Under the pieces are notes generated by a model, which ran no database searches, had not been told where the DNA came from, and saw only the letters and a program-made list of their open reading frames with translations. The position numbers and the translations under genes are program-made. DNA of 64,000 nucleotides from assembly GCF_051148895.1 (NCBI RefSeq), contig NZ_CP154625.1, forward strand, positions 3,844,001 to 3,908,000. The letters are read 5' to 3'. This stretch comes from Terrisporobacter vanillatitrophus (GTDB lineage: Bacteria; Bacillota; Clostridia; Peptostreptococcales; Peptostreptococcaceae). How positions within the stretch are numbered: position 1 is the first letter of the stretch; each line of letters starts with the position of its first letter. Positions 18,791-25,739 of this stretch are shown piece after piece.

Positions 18791-19375
18791 TTACATTCCT
18801 AATTCTTTAAATTCTCTACTTCCTGGCTTAACTAACTCTTTTTTTCCTTCTTTGCAAAGAGGACACTCATCAGCTTCATAAACTTGTATATCTAACTTTA
18901 TAGCACTATATATTGGCATTCCTATATCTTCGCTAGTTCTGTTTGCTATACAAGCAACTCCTATTACTTCCCCGCCTAAAGCTTCTAAACATTTTTTAGT
19001 TTCAATTGTTGATTTACCAGTTGTAACAACATCTTCTGCTATTATTATTTTATCACCTGGCTTAACTTCGAATCCTCTTCTAAGTTGCATTACTCCGTCT
19101 TTTCTCTCAGTAAACACTGATTCTTTTTTAAGTTGTCTTCCAAGTTCATAAGAAACTATTACTCCACCCATAGCTGGTCCAACTACTAAATCTATATTTA
19201 AATCTTTTATTTGATCAACAACCGTGCTTAATACTTGTTCAGCATACTCTGGAAATCTTAACACCTTTGCACATTGTACATATTTATTACTATGTTTTCC
19301 TGATGATAATAAGAAATGTCCTTCTAATAATGCATCACTTTTTTTTAATATTTCAACTACATCTACTTTACTCAT
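18791..19375 (-). CDS. pyrE: Orotate phosphoribosyltransferase
   Basis: Makes OMP from orotate and PRPP. The 194-residue protein has the PRPP-binding motif IIAEDVVTTGKST near residue 111 and the N-terminal FLLSSGKHSN loop near residue 21. Like other clostridial versions it carries a C-terminal CPLC pair near residue 172. Last gene of the pyrB-K-D-E operon, 58 bases after pyrD. Confidence 0.95.
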   Translation of the reverse strand: MSKVDVVEILKKSDALLEGHFLLSSGKHSNKYVQCAKVLRFPEYAEQVLSTVVDQIKDLNIDLVVGPAMGGVIVSYELGRQLKKESVFTERKDGVMQLRRGFEVKPGDKIIIAEDVVTTGKSTIETKKCLEALGGEVIGVACIANRTSEDIGMPIYSAIKLDIQVYEADECPLCKEGKKELVKPGSREFKELGM

Positions 19376-19433
19376 TTTTCTACTCCTCCAATTACCTAAT
19401 TTATATTATTTCACTTTTAATCAAATTTCTACA

Positions 19434-20336
19434 TTAAATAATTCCTCTTATTTCATCAAGAGTTTTAATTCCTTCTTGTTTCATGAATTTTTCTATTCCA
19501 TCTATTATTTCAAGTCCTATTCTTGGATTCACAAAGTTTGCTGTTCCAACTTGAATACAAGAAGAACCTGCCATTATAAATTCTATGGCATCATTTGCAT
19601 TTGTTATTCCACCCATTCCCCATACTGGTATTTCTATGTTTTTAGAAACTTCATTCACCATTCTAAGAGCTATAGGTTTTATTGCCGGTCCTGATAATCC
19701 TGCATATACATTTTCAAATACAGGTTGTCTTTTATTTATATCTACCGCTAAAGCTTTAAAGGTATTTACTAAAGAAACTCCATCAGCTCCTTCTTCTTCG
19801 CATACTCTAGCCATACCTACTATATCTTCAGCATTGGGAGATAATTTTATTACAAGAGGTTTGTCTACAACTTTTCTTACCTCTCTAACAACTTCCCTTG
19901 CTACTTCATTTTTTATTCCAAAAGCCATTCCTCCTGCTTTTACATTAGGACAAGATATGTTTAGCTCTATTACATCTATATTCTTTCCTCTTAATAATTC
20001 AGCACCTTTTATATAATCATCTAGTGTTCCTCCACCAAGATTAACTATTCTCACTAAATCTAAATCCGAGAAGAAAGGTAACTCTTTATCTATAAATCCT
20101 TGTACCCCTGGATTTTCTAAGCCTACACTATTCATCATCCCAGATGGAGTTTCAAAAACTCTCGTTCCATTATTTCCATCTTTTTGATTTAATGTAAGAC
20201 CCTTACTACTTATTCCACCTAATTTTTCTATATCATAAATTTCATTGTATTCTTTCCCAAATCCAAAAGTTCCAGATGCCATTATTACTGGGTTTTTAAA
20301 ATTAAGATCTTTGAATTTTACATTTAAATTAGACAT
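19434..20336 (-). CDS. pyrD: Dihydroorotate dehydrogenase B, catalytic (FMN) subunit
   Basis: NAD-linked class 1B dihydroorotate dehydrogenase. The 300-residue barrel has the active-site segment ELNISCPNVKAGG near residue 125 with the catalytic Cys of class 1 enzymes, KLSPNAEDI near 164 and the FMN phosphate loop GMGGITN near 240. It overlaps pyrK by 8 bases, as expected for the two subunits of one complex. Confidence 0.97.
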   Translation of the reverse strand: MSNLNVKFKDLNFKNPVIMASGTFGFGKEYNEIYDIEKLGGISSKGLTLNQKDGNNGTRVFETPSGMMNSVGLENPGVQGFIDKELPFFSDLDLVRIVNLGGGTLDDYIKGAELLRGKNIDVIELNISCPNVKAGGMAFGIKNEVAREVVREVRKVVDKPLVIKLSPNAEDIVGMARVCEEEGADGVSLVNTFKALAVDINKRQPVFENVYAGLSGPAIKPIALRMVNEVSKNIEIPVWGMGGITNANDAIEFIMAGSSCIQVGTANFVNPRIGLEIIDGIEKFMKQEGIKTLDEIRGII

Positions 20337-21021
20337 TAAAAATCACATCCTCTCCTCTGAATACTGGGCCATCTTTACAAGTTTTCTTATTTCCAAATTT
20401 AGTTTTACATGTACATACTAAACATGCACCCACACCACATGCCATGTGATTTTCTAAAGAAACGAATAGTTTTGTATTTGTTCCTTCCGCCATCTTAACT
20501 AGTTTTTCCATCATTGGTGTTGGTCCACAAGTTAATATATAGTCATATTTTTCTATGTCTATAATGTCTGTCACAAATGTATTTCCTACTGCAACATTTA
20601 CCTCATTACAAACTTCATTATATTTATCTATTAATATAGGTTCATTTCTAAATCCTAAGTAGGTATCACAATTTGGAATATTTTTTGCCACTAAATAAAG
20701 TGGTGCAACTCCTATTCCTCCTCCTACTAAAGCTACTTTTCCTTCTACTTTTTCGTAGCCATTACCATAAGGACCTTCTAATTTTATTGTCTCTTCTGGT
20801 TTTAATTTACTAAGTATTTTTGTTCCTTCTCCTACAACTTTATATAAGAAACTTATACTATTTTCATTTATATCATGAATGCTTATAGGTCTTGATAATA
20901 AAGGGTAATTATCCCAAGCTCTTAGCATATAAAATTGACCCATTTCACCCTTGAAATTTCCTTCTACTTCCATTAAGTACATTTCTTCGCCAACATACTC
21001 ATTTCTAATCACTTTGTACAT
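20329..21021 (-). CDS. pyrK: Dihydroorotate dehydrogenase B, electron transfer subunit
   Basis: FAD and [2Fe-2S] subunit that passes electrons from PyrD to NAD. The 230-residue protein has the flavin motif LLSRPISIHD near residue 37, the NAD-side motif GGGIGVAPL near 99 and the C-terminal iron-sulfur motif ACGVGACLVCTC near 195 with a fourth Cys in KTCKDGP. It lies between pyrB and pyrD. Confidence 0.96.
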   Translation of the reverse strand: MYKVIRNEYVGEEMYLMEVEGNFKGEMGQFYMLRAWDNYPLLSRPISIHDINENSISFLYKVVGEGTKILSKLKPEETIKLEGPYGNGYEKVEGKVALVGGGIGVAPLYLVAKNIPNCDTYLGFRNEPILIDKYNEVCNEVNVAVGNTFVTDIIDIEKYDYILTCGPTPMMEKLVKMAEGTNTKLFVSLENHMACGVGACLVCTCKTKFGNKKTCKDGPVFRGEDVIFNV

Positions 21022-21074
21022 TTTGCATCCTCCATAAAATTCGCTTTTCTAATATCACTAAAAACTATAAATTA

Positions 21075-21998
21075 TTAATTATTTATATCTACACCTAAAA
21101 GCTTCATAATTAAAGCCATTCTTGCATACATACCATAAGTAGCTTGCTTAAAATAAACTGCTCTTTTATCATCATCCACTTCTGTAGATATTTCGTTTAC
21201 TCTTGGTAGCGGATGTAATACAAACATATCTTCTTTTGCATGTTCCATCTTTTCTTTATCTAGTATATAAGTATCTTTTAATCTTTCGTATTCATCATTA
21301 TCAACAAATCTTTCTCTTTGAATTCTAGTCATATAAAGTAAATCTAGACTTTTTAAAGATTCATCTAAATGTGATGTTTGCCAATATGAATTACTTTGCA
21401 TTTTTTCTTTGATATATTCTGGCATTTTCAGTTCTTCAGGTGATATAAAAACAAACTTATTATCTTCATATCTATTCATTGCTTTCACTAATGAATGAAC
21501 TGTTCTTCCATGTTTTAAATCACCACATAATCCTATTGTGTGATTTTTTAAAGTTCCTTTTAGGGATTTTATTGTGAGTAAATCAGTAAGGGTTTGAGTT
21601 GGGTGTTGATTTCCACCATCTCCTGCATTAATGAATGGTACACTCGTGTATTTAATAGCTTCTTCTGCCGCTCCTGCATCAGGATGTCTCATAATTATAA
21701 GGTCCACATATCCAGATACAACTCTCATTGTATCTCTCAATGATTCTCCTTTAGATACTGATGAAGAATTTGGTTCAGAGAAACCTATTATTTCTCCGCC
21801 TAAACGTTTCATTGCAGCTTCAAAGCTTAATCTTGTTCTTGTTGATGGCTCATAAAATAAAGTAGCCATTAATTTTCCTTCACATACACGAGAATATGCT
21901 GATGGATTTTTCATAATATCCTCAGCTAAGTTTAATATTTCATCTATTTCTTTAATAGAAAAGTCTTCTGGTTGGATTAAATTCCTTGATTTTAACAT
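21075..21998 (-). CDS. pyrB: Aspartate carbamoyltransferase, catalytic chain
   Basis: Carbamoylates aspartate in pyrimidine synthesis. The 307-residue protein has the carbamoyl-phosphate motif YEPSTRTRLSFE near residue 49 and GDGGNQHPTQTLTDLL near 126, both diagnostic. No pyrI regulatory chain gene is nearby. First gene of the pyrB-K-D-E operon; pyrC, carAB, pyrF and pyrR are not in the window. The Shine-Dalgarno AAGGAGG lies just after a PyrR-binding hairpin. Confidence 0.97.
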   Translation of the reverse strand: MLKSRNLIQPEDFSIKEIDEILNLAEDIMKNPSAYSRVCEGKLMATLFYEPSTRTRLSFEAAMKRLGGEIIGFSEPNSSSVSKGESLRDTMRVVSGYVDLIIMRHPDAGAAEEAIKYTSVPFINAGDGGNQHPTQTLTDLLTIKSLKGTLKNHTIGLCGDLKHGRTVHSLVKAMNRYEDNKFVFISPEELKMPEYIKEKMQSNSYWQTSHLDESLKSLDLLYMTRIQRERFVDNDEYERLKDTYILDKEKMEHAKEDMFVLHPLPRVNEISTEVDDDKRAVYFKQATYGMYARMALIMKLLGVDINN

Positions 21999-22011
21999 AT
22001 TTTCCTCCTTT

Positions 22012-22031
22012 TTTAGCCTCTCTGGACTAAA
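22012..22031 (-). promoter_or_regulatory. PyrR-binding RNA hairpin next to the pyrB Shine-Dalgarno
   Basis: On the minus strand AGTCCAGAGAGGCT (22015-22028) matches the PyrR RNA-binding loop consensus and is closed by TTTAG/CTAAA. It begins only a few bases upstream of AAGGAGG and about 15 bases from the pyrB ATG. There is no room for a terminator between it and pyrB, so control at translation initiation is the likely mode. Confidence 0.85.
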
Positions 22032-22056
22032 TTTAAAAGTATTTCATATCTCTAGT

Positions 22057-22085
22057 AGATTATCACTTTTACATTTTCATGTCAA
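22057..22085 (-). promoter_or_regulatory. pyrB operon promoter
   Basis: Minus-strand TTGACA (22080-22085), 17-base spacer, TAATCT (22057-22062). It predicts a leader of only about 50 bases, consisting of little more than the PyrR hairpin and the Shine-Dalgarno. Confidence 0.8.
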
Positions 22086-22100
22086 TATTTTTAGCAATTA

Positions 22101-22133
22101 AAAAACAGAAGATATTTCTATCTTCTGTTTTTA
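22101..22133 (-). terminator. Terminator after gdhA
   Basis: Perfect 14-bp stem (22101-22114 with 22119-22132), 4-base loop, with U runs on both strands. It separates gdhA from the pyrB promoter, which starts 16 bases away. Confidence 0.9.
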
Positions 22134-22183
22134 TATTTATATTAAACTTTATACGCTTCCCAAGAAAACGTTTGTTTTTATAT

Positions 22184-23527
22184 TTATACTAAACCTTGAG
22201 CCATCATAGCATCAGCAACTTTTAAGAATCCAGCTATATTTGCACCAGCAACTAAGTTATATCCAAATCCATAAGTTTGAGAAGAATTAGCACAAGCATC
22301 ATGTATTCCAACCATTATATTTTCTAATTGAGCATATACTTGTTCTGGAGTAAATACAGTTTTACCAGAGTTTTGTCCCATTTCTATACAAGAACAAGCA
22401 ACTCCTCCAGCATTAGCAGCTTTAGAAGGTCCTACTATAACTCCATTGTCTTGTAAGTATTTTATTGCTTCGTTAGTTGAAGACATGTTTGATCCTTCAC
22501 ATACGAATTTGCATCCGCTAGCAACTATAGCTTTAGCATCATCTATTAATATTTCATTTTGAGTAGCACATGGGATATATAAATCAGCTTTTACTTCCCA
22601 TGGTTTTTTACCAGCTACGAAAGTAGATCCTGGGAATTTATCAGCATATGGAGCACATACGTTTTTACCTGAGTTTCTTAAATCAAGCATATACGCAACT
22701 TTTTCTCCACTTATTCCATTTGGATCATGTATATATCCGTCTGGTCCAGATATTGTCACTACTTTAGCTCCTAATTGATTTAATTTTTCAGCAGTTCCCC
22801 AAGCAACGTTACCAAATCCTGATATAGCAACTTCTTTACCTGCTAATTTTTCTCCGTTTGCTTCTAACATTGCATTTGCAAAGAATACTATTCCGTATCC
22901 AGTAGCTTCAGTTCTTCCTTGTAGTCCACCATAAGAAAGACCTTTACCAGTTAAAACACCTTCAAATCTATTTACTAATCTTTTATATTGTCCAAACATA
23001 TATCCTATTTCTCTTGCACCAACACCTAAGTCTCCAGCTGGTACATCTGTTTCTGGTCCTATATGTCTATATAATTCAGTCATGAATGCTTGACAGAATC
23101 TCATTATTTCTGCATCAGATTTTCCATTTGGATCGAAATCAGATCCACCTTTACCCCCACCTATTGGAAGACCAGTTAAGCTATTTTTGAATATTTGCTC
23201 AAATCCTAAGAATTTTATTATTCCTGGGTAAACGTTTGGAGCAAATCTTAAACCACCTTTGTATGGTCCTATTGCACTATTAAATTGATATCTGTATCCT
23301 TTATTTACTTGTACATTACCATTATCATCTGTCCAAACAACTCTAAAAGTTATTCCTCTTTCTGGTTCTGTTAATCTTTCTAGTATAGCAGCTTTTTCAT
23401 ACTCTGGATGTTTTTCCATTACTGGTACTAAAGATGATAAAACTTCTTCAACTGTTTGATGAAATTCTACTTCACCTGGATTGTTTTTCTTACAAAGTTC
23501 GATACATTCTTGTACATAATTAGACAT
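22184..23527 (-). CDS. gdhA: Glutamate dehydrogenase, hexameric bacterial type (probably NAD-linked)
   Basis: Interconverts glutamate and 2-oxoglutarate, a central step of amino-acid fermentation. The 447-residue protein resembles the ~450-residue C. symbiosum enzyme along its whole length, more than the ~420-residue GluD type. Key segments are GPYKGGLRF near residue 88, GGGKGGSDFDPNGKSD near 112 and PAGDLGVGAREIGYM near 163 with the catalytic Asp; the cofactor fold has GFGNVAWG near 242. A GGGGG Shine-Dalgarno precedes the ATG. It is a single-gene unit with its own promoter and terminator. Cofactor preference is inferred from resemblance. Confidence 0.95.
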   Translation of the reverse strand: MSNYVQECIELCKKNNPGEVEFHQTVEEVLSSLVPVMEKHPEYEKAAILERLTEPERGITFRVVWTDDNGNVQVNKGYRYQFNSAIGPYKGGLRFAPNVYPGIIKFLGFEQIFKNSLTGLPIGGGKGGSDFDPNGKSDAEIMRFCQAFMTELYRHIGPETDVPAGDLGVGAREIGYMFGQYKRLVNRFEGVLTGKGLSYGGLQGRTEATGYGIVFFANAMLEANGEKLAGKEVAISGFGNVAWGTAEKLNQLGAKVVTISGPDGYIHDPNGISGEKVAYMLDLRNSGKNVCAPYADKFPGSTFVAGKKPWEVKADLYIPCATQNEILIDDAKAIVASGCKFVCEGSNMSSTNEAIKYLQDNGVIVGPSKAANAGGVACSCIEMGQNSGKTVFTPEQVYAQLENIMVGIHDACANSSQTYGFGYNLVAGANIAGFLKVADAMMAQGLV

Positions 23528-23622
23528 TTTATAAAGCCCCCTTAATTAATAAGTAAATTTATTTATCATTTTTGTTTGTTATTTAATTGGTGAGATTTTC
23601 TACTTTCCTTACTCTCAATTGA

Positions 23623-23652
23623 ATTGTAGCATAGTAAAATACTTATACGCAA
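23623..23652 (-). promoter_or_regulatory. Probable gdhA promoter
   Basis: Minus-strand TTGCGT (23647-23652), 18-base spacer, TACAAT (23623-23628) with an extended -10 TATGC before it. The predicted start gives a leader near 90 bases. Confidence 0.6.
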
Positions 23653-23696
23653 TTGAATTTTTGTTTAATTTATAATTGAATTTTTGTTTAATTTAT
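23651..23696. repeat. Perfect 23-bp tandem duplication at the gdhA promoter
   Basis: The 23 bases at 23651-23673 (starting AATTGAATTTTTG) are repeated exactly at 23674-23696. The first copy begins at the -35 box of the gdhA promoter, so both copies occupy the upstream promoter position. A partial match (CAATTGAATTG) also lies at 23617-23627. Confidence 0.95.
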
Positions 23697-24385
23697 GTTA
23701 CATTTCACACTATTGTTTTTACTATTTTAAAGTTTAAAACTATAATTACTATTATTTCAAATATATTTATTTGTTAGATTCTTAATAAGAAGATTGTTAA
23801 TTCTTACTCATCCATATGAAAATTTATATATAGTTATATTAATGTTATTTATAAGATATTTATGATTTTAGGAAAACCTTATCCACTATATTTTTTTATT
23901 TTACTTTAAATTTCATACTTTTACTTAATTTTTACTAAAGTAATTAAGTTTAATTAATATATTTAACCTAATAAATACTTAGTTAAATTTTATTCAATGT
24001 CTATATGTTTAACCTGCAATTTATTTTTCAATATTCAGACTATTTAAATTATATAATATAATAAAATTCACAATGTATATTTTTTATTTTTTATCGAAAT
24101 TATGCATAAACTATATACATTTTTCATAATAACTATATCATTTATTTAATATTCCCTACAAATTACCTTTCATTTTATGTTTTAACAATATAAAAAACTC
24201 CAAAAAATTTTTAATTAAATTATAAAAAAATAAGTTTTAATTACAATTTAATTTGATTTTTATATAATTTATAGTTTTTGAATAATTTATTTTCGTGATC
24301 TTAAACTTATTTACTATCTATTTATCCCACTTATATAAACTCTTTAATTCTCTTTTCATTCTATTTTTGCAAGCCTAAGTTTCTG

Positions 24386-24414
24386 TTGTTATATTTGGTA
24401 AATTTTGCTATAAT
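24386..24414 (+). promoter_or_regulatory. Promoter of the first ferredoxin gene
   Basis: TTGTTA (24386-24391), 17-base spacer, TATAAT (24409-24414) with an extended -10 TGC. The start codon is 37 bases further on. Confidence 0.8.
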
Positions 24415-24450
24415 GAACTTAATTAAATAAGACAAAGGAGGGGTACTAAA

Positions 24451-24621
24451 ATGGCTTATAAAATAACTGATGATTGTATAGCTTGTGGATCTTGTGCTGA
24501 TGAGTGTCCAAATGATGCTATAATATCTGGGGACGATAAATACGAAATAAATGCAGACGAATGTTTAGATTGTGGTTCTTGTGTTGATGCATGTCCAAAC
24601 GATGCTATAGTATCTGAATAA
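24451..24621 (+). CDS. 2[4Fe-4S] clostridial-type ferredoxin
   Basis: A 56-residue electron carrier. Two cluster motifs are CIACGSCADECP (residues 9-20) and CLDCGSCVDACP (about residues 38-49), each CxxCxxCxxxCP as in classical clostridial ferredoxins. A strong GGAGGGG Shine-Dalgarno is 10 bases before the ATG. It has its own promoter and terminator. Likely partner for pyruvate or other 2-oxoacid:ferredoxin oxidoreductases and hydrogenase; the exact partner is inferred. Confidence 0.96.
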   Translation: MAYKITDDCIACGSCADECPNDAIISGDDKYEINADECLDCGSCVDACPNDAIVSE

Positions 24622-24630
24622 CATCTACAT

Positions 24631-24674
24631 AAAAACTATTCGAGATAATAAATTATCTCGAATAGTTTTTTTTA
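24631..24674 (+). terminator. Terminator after the first ferredoxin
   Basis: A perfect 17-bp stem of AAAACTATTCGAGATAA and its complement, 4-base loop and then eight T. Confidence 0.9.
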
Positions 24675-24687
24675 TATAGTTTTCTCA

Positions 24688-24717
24688 TTGTACTTTTTTA
24701 TCAAATTTTGTTATAAT
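24688..24717 (+). promoter_or_regulatory. Promoter of the second ferredoxin gene
   Basis: TTGTAC (24688-24693), 18-base spacer, TATAAT (24712-24717) with TTGT just before the -10. Confidence 0.7.
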
Positions 24718-24758
24718 GATATTGCATTATAATTTTACATAACAAGGAGGACCTATAA

Positions 24759-24929
24759 ATGGCTTACAAAATAGGTGATGCTTGCATAAGCTGTGGTGCT
24801 TGTGCAGATGAATGTCCAGTAGAATGCATATCAGCTGGAGATGATATATATGTAATAAATCCAGATGAGTGTATCGAATGTGGTGCATGTAATAGTGTTT
24901 GTCCAGTGGAAGCTCCACAACAAGACTAA
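24759..24929 (+). CDS. 2[4Fe-4S] ferredoxin, second copy
   Basis: A 56-residue paralogue of the gene 140 bases upstream; it starts MAYKIGDACISCGACADECP and has a second motif CIECGACNSVCP. The C-terminus diverges (VEAPQQD against NDAIVSE). It has its own promoter, an AAGGAGG Shine-Dalgarno and a terminator, so the pair arose by gene duplication with separate control. Role as electron carrier is certain, specific partner unknown. Confidence 0.96.
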   Translation: MAYKIGDACISCGACADECPVECISAGDDIYVINPDECIECGACNSVCPVEAPQQD

Positions 24930-24931
24930 TA

Positions 24932-24975
24932 AAAAAAGCTATTCAAATTATATAATAATTTGAATAGCTTTCTTT
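24932..24975. terminator. Bidirectional terminator between the second ferredoxin and rex
   Basis: Hairpin with a 17-bp stem around AAAGCTATTCAAATTAT, with an A tract on one side and T residues on the other. It can end both the ferredoxin (plus) and rex (minus) transcripts. Confidence 0.85.
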
Positions 24976-24992
24976 AATTTTTATCTTGTTTA

Positions 24993-25622
24993 TTAAATAT
25001 CATCTTTCATTAAATATGATAGTGTAAATAAACTTTCCGTTAAATTAACATTTTCTACTATTACATCTTTAGAAACATTTAAATCAATTGGGGCAAAGTT
25101 CCAAATTCCTTTCGCTCCTGCATTAACTAGTCTATCTGCTAATTGCTGAGCTCCATTCTTTGGCACACACAGAATTCCGATATCTATATTATTTTCTTTT
25201 ACATATTCTTCTATAAAATCTGAATCTAATATTTCAAATTCTCTTATTTTTAACCCTATTACTTTAGGATTAGCATCAAATAACGCTTTTATCTCGAATC
25301 CTGCTTTTCTAAATCCTGCATAGTTTGCTATTGCTTGACCTAAGTTTCCCGCACCTATAAGTACAGCACTATATGACTTATCTAAACCTAAAATCTTTCC
25401 TATTTCAGTGTGTAAGTCTTCAATGTTGTACCCATATCCTTGTTGGCCAAATCCTCCAAAATTGTTCAAATCTTGTCTAATTTGCGAAGCAGTGAATCCA
25501 ATTATATCACTTAACTCTTTAGAAGAGATTCTTTGTATATCCTTACTTAACAAATCTCCTAAATATCTATAATATTTAGGCAGTCTTCTTATAACGGCCA
25601 TTGAAATATTCTTATTAGCCAT
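24993..25622 (-). CDS. rex: Redox-sensing transcriptional repressor Rex
   Basis: NADH/NAD ratio sensor that represses fermentation and electron-transfer genes. The 209-residue protein has an N-terminal winged helix (about residues 10-75, with SSKELSDIIGFTASQIRQDL) and a Rossmann domain with GAGNLGQA near residue 92. The C-terminal helix ending MKDDI is the domain-swap region. A single gene divergent from the ABC-F ATPase. I did not find an unambiguous Rex operator in this window. Confidence 0.95.
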   Translation of the reverse strand: MANKNISMAVIRRLPKYYRYLGDLLSKDIQRISSKELSDIIGFTASQIRQDLNNFGGFGQQGYGYNIEDLHTEIGKILGLDKSYSAVLIGAGNLGQAIANYAGFRKAGFEIKALFDANPKVIGLKIREFEILDSDFIEEYVKENNIDIGILCVPKNGAQQLADRLVNAGAKGIWNFAPIDLNVSKDVIVENVNLTESLFTLSYLMKDDI

Positions 25623-25739
25623 TAGTTCACCCCCAGTATAATTGTTTAGTTATTATTATTTTTTGTGAATAGTATAACACTCTTGATTATATTATACCAA
25701 AACATTATAATTTTAGATAGTTCAAGGAGGTATAAATTT

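Larger units (their letters stand above)
23528..24450. other. Long AT-rich intergenic region between gdhA and the first ferredoxin
   Basis: About 920 bases without a credible gene on either strand. The left end holds the gdhA leader and promoter and a 23-base tandem repeat; the right end holds the ferredoxin promoter. The middle, about 23,700-24,370, is nearly pure A/T with many stop codons and no recognisable RNA motif or start with a ribosome binding site. It may be spacer or an unrecognised regulatory zone between two divergent genes. Confidence 0.6.

Noticed and set aside
23780..23820. Rex operator near gdhA/ferredoxin
   Set aside because: TTGTTAAT is present but without the matching TTAACAA arm, so it is only a half site in AT-rich DNA.
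24727..24918. Minus-strand 63-codon open frame opposite the second ferredoxin
   Set aside because: Pure shadow of the ferredoxin gene, rich in His/Leu from reverse reading of Cys and Asp codons; no ribosome binding site.
25665..25739. N-terminal extension of the ABC-F protein
   Set aside because: The frame is open, but these codons precede the GGAGG Shine-Dalgarno and encode no ABC-like sequence; the start at 25740 is clear.
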